Assembly (NCBI RefSeq): GCF_013137895.1
Contig: NZ_CP053538.1
Coordinates: 433,501-497,500, forward strand
Source: Hymenobacter taeanensis
Lineage (GTDB): Bacteria > Bacteroidota > Bacteroidia > Cytophagales > Hymenobacteraceae
Direction of reading: 5' to 3'
Length of the DNA: 64,000 nt
Position numbers and translations under genes: made by a program. The notes beneath the pieces are model-generated. The model saw nothing but the letters and a program-made list of their open reading frames with translations, was not told the DNA's origin and searched no databases. This document shows, piece by piece, positions 59,334 through 64,000 of this stretch (within the stretch, counting starts at the first letter, position 1; every line of letters begins with the position of its first letter).

Positions 59334-59660
59334 ATGACTATCGAAGAAGCCCAGCAAACCGTTGATCAGTGGATTCAAACCACCGGCGTCCGATACTTTA
59401 ATGAGCTCACTAATATGGCTATGCTCACCGAAGAGGTTGGGGAGGTGGCCCGCATCATTGCTCGTCAGTACGGTGAGCAGTCGTTCAAAGAATCAGACAA
59501 AGACAAAGTCTTGGCTGATGAGCTGGCAGACGTCCTTTTCGTAGTGATTTGCCTGGCTAACCAAACCGGCGTCAATCTGACAGAAGCGCTACAGCGCAAC
59601 CTGGAAAAGAAAACCAAACGCGACGCCGACCGCCACCGCCAAAACGAAAAGCTGTTCTAG
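59334..59660 (+). CDS. MazG-like nucleotide pyrophosphohydrolase
   Basis: A 108-residue all-helical NTP pyrophosphohydrolase of the MazG/iMazG type, which may hydrolyse modified or excess dNTPs. The metal site is EEVGEVARIIARQYG and DELADVLFVVICLA (EExxE and ExxD pattern). The first residues MTIEEAQQTVDQWIQTTGVR and conserved end LEKKTKRDADRHRQN match the short one-domain class. It follows dtd closely. The TAG stop sits in CTAGGCCA. Downstream, comB runs towards it. Confidence 0.9.
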   Translation: MTIEEAQQTVDQWIQTTGVRYFNELTNMAMLTEEVGEVARIIARQYGEQSFKESDKDKVLADELADVLFVVICLANQTGVNLTEALQRNLEKKTKRDADRHRQNEKLF

Positions 59661-59796
59661 GCCAGTGTATAGCAAGGCCCGGCAAGCAGACTGGAGCGAA
59701 GCAACAGTACCGCTGGCTAACTGGCCTACGAGTGGTAAAGTGGCTTCGCCTCACTCTGCTTGGCGGGCCTCGTTGCTATGCTGAGGGCTGCTGCCT

Positions 59797-59814
59797 TAGT
59801 GGCCTAGGCCACTA
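59797..59814. repeat. 18-bp palindrome TAGTGGCCTAGGCCACTA
   Basis: The recurring word AGTGGCCTAG and its complement overlap here to form a perfect 18-bp palindrome. It includes the comB stop codon (59804-59806) and lies between convergent genes. It is the most complete copy of the word in the window. Confidence 0.75.
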
Positions 59815-60517
59815 CAATACGCCCGTCCCGGAATACCGGTACCAGGTCGTAGGTGTCTTGCTGTACACAGAACGCCATGTCTTTATGTGACTCTAGGCTG
59901 TTGAGGCGTCGCACGTGCGCCGACTTCAGTAAGTAGGCAGCTACATCGGGTTGGGCGGCTTGCCAGAGATCCAGGGCCGCCAGTGTGGCATCGGAGCTAG
60001 TTACGTCAAATTCCTGCGCCAGCCGTTGGGCCAATGCGCCCCCAAACAGGGTGTCTTCGAGGCAGAACTTACCCTTCCAGCCCGCGCACACTACCACTAC
60101 ATCTTGCTGCTGCCGCCGCACAAAATCAGCTACTGCGCCTAAGTTTAGGAATGCCCCCAGCACCACATGCTCGGCGGCGGCGGATAGGTGCAGAGCGCGG
60201 GTACCATTAGTAGTGGTAATGGCCACGCTGCGGCCCCGTACGGGCACCATGCCATCTAAATAGCCAAAAGGCGAGTTGCCCAAATCTACGTTTTCAGCCT
60301 GCCGCCCGTCGCGCTCAGCGGCTGTGAGGTAGCCTTGGCTCGCCATTTCCCGGCACGGCTCCAGCTCACTGAACGGCACCAGATGCGTGACCCCCTGGGC
60401 TAGCGCGGTTACGATGGAAGAGGAGGCCCGCAGTATATCCACTACCACCGCCACCCGGCCGTTCAGGTCATACAGGGGCAGCAGCTCCGGGGAAAAACAA
60501 ATATCGAGGGAAGGCAT
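59804..60517 (-). CDS. comB: 2-phosphosulfolactate phosphatase family protein (ComB)
   Basis: A 237-residue ComB-family protein. In methanogens the enzyme removes phosphate in coenzyme M synthesis; bacterial members are common and their substrate is less sure. Signatures: VAVVVDILRASSSIVTALAQ, ENVDLGNSPFGYLD, AITTTNGTRALHLS, LGAFLNLGAVADFVR and VVCAGWKGKFCLEDTLFGGAL. ATG 60517 (MPSLDICFSPELL) begins the conserved part; the frame upstream to 60598 is not conserved. It follows gcvT by 99 bp on the same strand. The stop codon lies in an 18-bp palindrome. Confidence 0.92.
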   Translation of the reverse strand: MPSLDICFSPELLPLYDLNGRVAVVVDILRASSSIVTALAQGVTHLVPFSELEPCREMASQGYLTAAERDGRQAENVDLGNSPFGYLDGMVPVRGRSVAITTTNGTRALHLSAAAEHVVLGAFLNLGAVADFVRRQQQDVVVVCAGWKGKFCLEDTLFGGALAQRLAQEFDVTSSDATLAALDLWQAAQPDVAAYLLKSAHVRRLNSLESHKDMAFCVQQDTYDLVPVFRDGRIVVA

Positions 60518-60616
60518 GTTGGGGTGCGTTATGAAACAGCAGTTGGGCTGGGCAAAGAAAAATTGCCAGCTACCACGCCGAAACCTGGTAACTGGCAACC
60601 ACTAAATGGAAAGGGC

Positions 60617-61723
60617 TTATGCTTCTTCGGTGCCGGGCACGAAGGGTAGCTTCACTACTGTGGCAGGTAGGTTTTTGCCCCGTACCTGCACAAAAATTTT
60701 GCTACCAGGTGTGCTCAGCTCCGTTTGCACGTAGCCTAGGCCTATGCCCTTGCTCAAGCTCGGCGACTGCGTGCCGCTGGTTACTTCGCCAATCTTCTCG
60801 CCGGCTTCATTTACCAGCTCGTAATGGCCGCGCGGAATACCGGGGCCGTCCATCAGGAAGCCTACCAACTTGCGCGTAACACCCGCTTCCTTCTGCTGCT
60901 TCAGGCTAGCGGAGTTGGTGAAGTCTTTGGTGAATTTCGTGATCCAACCCAGTCCGGCCTCCAGGGGTGAGGTTTCGTCGGTGATGTCGTTGCCGTAGAG
61001 ACAGTAGCCCATTTCCAGGCGAAGCGTGTCGCGGGCACCCAGGCCTATGGGTTTCAGGCCGAATGGTTTGCCGGCTTCCATCACCTTATCCCACACCTGC
61101 TTGGCGTGTTCGTTGGGCACGTACAGCTCAAACCCACCAGCGCCAGTGTAGCCCGTGGCTGAGATAATAACATGGGGCGCGCCAGCAAACGTACCCTGCA
61201 CAAAAGAGTAGTACGGGATAGTAGCAAGGTCTGTATCGGTCAGGCTCTGCAGGGCCTGAATGGCTTTGGGCCCCTGCACCGCAAACAGGCTGATGGTATC
61301 AGAAACATTTTCCATCTCCGCACCCTGGGTGTTGTGCTGCTGAATCCAGTCCCAGTCTTTGTCGATGTTGGAGGCGTTTACCACCAGCAGGTAGTCTTCC
61401 TCGGCCAGCTTGTACACTAGCAGGTCGTCTACAATACCGCCTTGCGTGTTGGGCAGGCATGAGTACTGCGCTTTACCGGGCTGCAGCTTGCTGGCGTCGT
61501 TGCTGGTTACGCGCTGAATCAGGTCGAGGGCATGGGGGCCGCGTACCCGAAACTCGCCCATGTGCGATACGTCGAAGATACCCACGGCCCGGCGCACGGT
61601 GTGGTGCTCATCCAGGTCAGAAGAGTAACGCACAGGCATATTATAGCCCGCGAAAGGCACCATTTTGGCACCTAGCTGCTGGTGCACATCATTCAACGGA
61701 ACGGTTTTAAGGTCTTCGGCCAT
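60617..61723 (-). CDS. gcvT: Aminomethyltransferase, glycine cleavage system T protein
   Basis: A 368-residue T-protein that transfers the aminomethyl carbon of glycine to tetrahydrofolate. Signatures: [95 protein letters not shown] and [19 protein letters not shown]. Length is normal. ATG 61723 ([10 protein letters not shown]) is used; a frame to 61849 is an artefact. The other glycine cleavage genes are not in the window. The -7 candidate is weak. comB lies downstream. Confidence 0.96.
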   Translation of the reverse strand: MAEDLKTVPLNDVHQQLGAKMVPFAGYNMPVRYSSDLDEHHTVRRAVGIFDVSHMGEFRVRGPHALDLIQRVTSNDASKLQPGKAQYSCLPNTQGGIVDDLLVYKLAEEDYLLVVNASNIDKDWDWIQQHNTQGAEMENVSDTISLFAVQGPKAIQALQSLTDTDLATIPYYSFVQGTFAGAPHVIISATGYTGAGGFELYVPNEHAKQVWDKVMEAGKPFGLKPIGLGARDTLRLEMGYCLYGNDITDETSPLEAGLGWITKFTKDFTNSASLKQQKEAGVTRKLVGFLMDGPGIPRGHYELVNEAGEKIGEVTSGTQSPSLSKGIGLGYVQTELSTPGSKIFVQVRGKNLPATVVKLPFVPGTEEA

Positions 61724-62041
61724 CAGAAAAGGGGGTGGTGGGAGAAATAGATGAAAAACTACGTTAACGAGGTGGGTTGCCCTGACTATCAGGTGAGGAA
61801 AGCCGTATAACCGGATGCCTCCACATCTGGAAGGAGCCAGCGCACTCACCTATACACGTACGGGCGGGTGAGTAGCCGGGCACCGGGCGAAATTAGCCAA
61901 ATCCGCTTGCGCATAGGCTAACTTCCCAACCTTATCTTTGTGATTGCTTACTCCCGAGACACCGGTGCTTTCTGGCGCTACACATTGCTTGCCAGGGCCC
62001 CGTTGCTTTTTGTTGCTGTACTCAGCCTCTGACCCGAACAT
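61724..62041. other. Divergent intergenic region, gcvT / CZB-domain gene
   Basis: A 318-bp gap. Contains the promoter for the CZB gene at 61907-61940. Towards gcvT no convincing TAnnTTTG is found (only TAGTTTTT at one mismatch). No glycine-riboswitch fold or other RNA structure was recognised, though this cannot be excluded by eye. No open frame. Confidence 0.45.
61907..61940 (+). promoter_or_regulatory. Promoter of the CZB-domain gene and histidine kinase
   Basis: TTG at 61907-61909, a 23-base spacer, then TATCTTTG (61933-61940), a full match to the Bacteroidota -33/-7 pattern. The leader to ATG 62042 would be about 95 bases. Confidence 0.7.
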
Positions 62042-62407
62042 ATGAACGACGAGCTCAAACAGGATTTTGATTCCGCTCTGATAAAGCATCTGTCATTCAA
62101 GTCCAAGTTGCGCTCCTCGCTTTACGGCAGTAGCACAAACCAAGCGCCAATCCGTGACCCAAACGTCTGCAGCTTCGGTCAGTGGGTTAATACCCGGGTA
62201 TTGAAAGAGTACGCCCACCTCCCTATTAGCCGGGAGCTCAACCGAGTACACATTCAGATGCACCAGGTTGCCAACCGTTTGCTTGATCTCTCACAACAGG
62301 GCCAGCAAGACGAGGCCATTGCCGGCTTGGCAGAAGTTGATCAGATTGCTGATCATATAACTCAACTATTGCGTACGATGCAGCAACAGCTCCGCACGGG
62401 GCGCTAG
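62042..62407 (+). CDS. CZB (chemoreceptor zinc-binding) domain protein
   Basis: A 121-residue soluble protein consisting of a CZB domain. Zinc ligands typical of CZB are visible: His in ALIKHLSFKSKL, Cys in NVCSFGQWVNT (CxFGxW pattern), and the two His of RVHIQMHQVAN. CZB domains bind zinc and in other proteins sense zinc or oxidants such as hypochlorous acid through the Cys. Here the domain stands alone and is encoded 53 bp before a CHASE3 histidine kinase on the same strand, so it may feed that kinase. Standalone CZB proteins are less common than fused ones. Family call is good; the sensing role is inferred. Confidence 0.85.
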   Translation: MNDELKQDFDSALIKHLSFKSKLRSSLYGSSTNQAPIRDPNVCSFGQWVNTRVLKEYAHLPISRELNRVHIQMHQVANRLLDLSQQGQQDEAIAGLAEVDQIADHITQLLRTMQQQLRTGR

Positions 62408-62460
62408 GCCACCTGCCGGTGGCTTAGCGGCTTAGCCCGTGTCATCTCCCTCTGCCTCGC

Positions 62461-64000
62461 ATGAAGCTTCGGATTTCAACTAAACTATTTGCTGGTTTTG
62501 TGGCCATTTCGGTGCTTTTCGCCGCCGTAGTGGTCATTAATTATCAGCTCTCCCGCAAAGTACTGCGCAACTCGCAGCGCGTAGAACGCTCCCAGCGCAT
62601 TACCGGTGAGGCTACCACTCTGCTGCGCAATGTCATTGACATGGAATCGGGGTTCCGAGGGTACATGCTCATTGGTAATGAGGTGCTCTTGGAGTATTAC
62701 TATGAAGGGGAACGAAACTTATTAGGCCGGTTTGCGGAGCTCCGCGATGAGCTCACAATTAATACCCCGCAGTACAACCGCCTACTGCGGGCGCAACAGC
62801 TCTATCAGCAATGGACGGCTTTTTCCCACCTGCTGATCAGTGAAAAGCGGGAGGCGTTGCGTCGCAATCCCAACCAAATAGCGCTGGAAGAGCTAGAGCA
62901 CCGCAACCTTTCATCGGGGCTGACGGGCAAAGTGCTCATGGACCAGATTAGGGTGGTGTTTACGGCTTTTGAGCAGGAGGAAAACCGCATGCGCCTGGCG
63001 CAGCGGCAAAAACTGCAGGAGAGTATTCGGGAAACCCGCGTGCTGTCGGTGAGCATTACCCTGGCTACCATTTTCCTGGGCCTGTTGTATGCGTCTTACC
63101 TGGTGCGGCAGCTCTCCCACCGTATCAGCGGCATGGTAACCCTCTCCCGCCGTATTGCCGGTGGCGACTACGCCACCACAGTCCTGGACACCGAACAGGA
63201 TGAGCTCACCGAGCTGGCCGACTCGCTCAACATCATGTCAAATACTATTGATGGTACCATCACGCAGCTGGAGCGCCGCAACCAGGAGCTGGATCAGTTT
63301 GCCTACGTAGTTTCTCATGACCTGAAAGCCCCTCTGCGGGGCATTGAAACTGCTTCCCGCTGGATTGAGGAAGACATGGGGCAAGAGCTGCCAGAGCACA
63401 TCCGGGAGTTTTTGCTGCTGATGCGCACCAGGGTGTACCGCATGGAAAACCTCATTAGTGGTATTCTGGAGCTGGCCCGCGTAGGCCGCACCAAGCAGGA
63501 CGAAGAACGCGTGAACGTGCGAGAATTGCTCCAGGAAATCCTCGACTCGCTGGCACCGCCGCCAGGCTTTACCATTGAGCTACCCAGCTACCTGCCTACT
63601 CTCGTTACCAACCGCGTGCAGTTGCAACAGGTATTCAGTAACCTCATCAGCAACGCGCTCAAGTACCATCATCATCCGGAAACCGGAATACTCCGGATTG
63701 GCTGCCGTGAAGAGCGCGGCCAGTTCCAGTTTTCGGTGCAAGACAATGGTCCCGGTATTGCCCCGGAATATCACGAGCGGATTTTTGTCATTTTCCAGAC
63801 TCTTACCGAGCGAGACACCCTGGAAAGCACAGGCGTAGGCCTGGCCATCGTGAAGAAAATTGTAGAGCGCCGGGGTGGTACCATTCGCGTAGAATCGGCT
63901 GAGGGTCAGGGGGCCACTTTCCTGTTCACCTGGCCGAAGGAGAAGCCCCGCCGCCCCGAACCACGCTCTGATGATACCGGAATACCGCTTGTAAATGCCC
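62461..64000 (+). CDS. CHASE3 sensor histidine kinase (partial, cut by right edge)
   Basis: An open frame from ATG 62461 (MKLRISTKLFAGFVAISVLF) to the window end, 513 residues. Order: membrane helix, CHASE3-like extracytoplasmic domain (RNVIDMESGFRGYMLIGNE), second helix (VLSVSITLATIFLGLLYASY), HAMP (SRRIAGGDYATTVLDTEQDE), H-box QFAYVVSHDLKAPLRGIE, N-box FSNLISNALKYHHH, and G-boxes DNGPGIAPEY and STGVGLAIVKKIVE, all intact. The H-box style is of the phytochrome-like HisKA type common in Bacteroidota. The chain runs on past the G2 box with a Pro/Arg-rich stretch, so a further domain or the end may lie beyond the window. Probably co-transcribed with the CZB gene. Confidence 0.93.
   Translation, partial: MKLRISTKLFAGFVAISVLFAAVVVINYQLSRKVLRNSQRVERSQRITGEATTLLRNVIDMESGFRGYMLIGNEVLLEYYYEGERNLLGRFAELRDELTINTPQYNRLLRAQQLYQQWTAFSHLLISEKREALRRNPNQIALEELEHRNLSSGLTGKVLMDQIRVVFTAFEQEENRMRLAQRQKLQESIRETRVLSVSITLATIFLGLLYASYLVRQLSHRISGMVTLSRRIAGGDYATTVLDTEQDELTELADSLNIMSNTIDGTITQLERRNQELDQFAYVVSHDLKAPLRGIETASRWIEEDMGQELPEHIREFLLLMRTRVYRMENLISGILELARVGRTKQDEERVNVRELLQEILDSLAPPPGFTIELPSYLPTLVTNRVQLQQVFSNLISNALKYHHHPETGILRIGCREERGQFQFSVQDNGPGIAPEYHERIFVIFQTLTERDTLESTGVGLAIVKKIVERRGGTIRVESAEGQGATFLFTWPKEKPRRPEPRSDDTGIPLVNA

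Noticed and set aside
60617..61849. Extended start of gcvT at 61849
   Set aside because: The additional 42 residues are not like T-protein and span the intergenic region; ATG 61723 fits.
1..64000. CRISPR array, insertion sequence, prophage, tRNA or rRNA
   Set aside because: No regular spaced repeats, transposase or integrase frames, attachment-site repeats, or cloverleaf sequences were found by eye.

Overview
This window looks like a chromosomal segment of a Hymenobacter-like member of the Bacteroidota (order Cytophagales). Five things point there. There is an ActABCDEF-Cox1/Cox2 operon (alternative complex III plus an aa3-type oxidase). A SusC/SusD pair is present. Promoters follow the Bacteroidota pattern (TTG or TTTG, about 19-24 nt, TAnnTTTG). 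Shine-Dalgarno sequences are scarce. Several lipoproteins have the Bacteroidota style of signal. The genus is inferred from protein character and moderately high GC; no database was searched. No insertion sequence, prophage, CRISPR array, tRNA or rRNA was seen, so this is mostly a core-genome stretch.

Layout. 1-11.4 kb: a polytopic membrane protein cut by the left edge, a secreted GH20 hexosaminidase with a lipoprotein partner, a 1256-residue outer-membrane barrel candidate, and a very large NtrY-like histidine kinase. 11.6-29.1 kb (all minus strand): the respiratory block. Transcription starts at a near-consensus promoter at 29.1 kb and runs actA-actB-actC-actD-actE-actF-cox2-cox1 to a pair of tandem terminators at 17.2-17.3 kb. 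A second unit follows: ctaA, ctaB, two cox3 paralogues, cox4, a SCO-like protein, a DUF420 (CtaM-like) protein and a small CxxC membrane protein. Together these would oxidise menaquinol, pass electrons through c hemes to Cox2/Cox1, and supply heme A and assembly factors. cox2 is split by a one-base deficit in a seven-base homopolymer, and the SCO-like protein lacks the copper-binding cysteines. 29.4-33.3 kb: rpsF-rpsR-rplI, then a GSCFA-domain protein with a very long charged tail. 33.3-42.4 kb: a YyaL-type thioredoxin-fold protein, priA, two lipoproteins, a lipoprotein-like methyltransferase, queA, and a small secreted protein with 11-residue repeats.

42.4-52.6 kb: an M14 peptidase and a divergent CocE-type hydrolase, two small unknown genes, and the SusD/SusC pair. 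53-64 kb: ribonuclease D, an ScfR-like Xre regulator, mltG, a second polytopic membrane protein, dtd, a MazG-like gene, comB, gcvT, a CZB-domain protein and a CHASE3 histidine kinase cut by the right edge.

Convergent genes are often separated by strong hairpins, including a perfect 62-bp palindrome at 47.2 kb. A word built on TGGCCTAG / CTAGGCCA recurs across the window, often between genes or overlapping TAG stop codons. It is the main genome-scale pattern that the genes do not explain. No clearly new defence or mobile system is present. The best leads are the split cox2, the cysteine-less SCO, the GSCFA tail, the TGGCCTAG word and the CZB-kinase pair.
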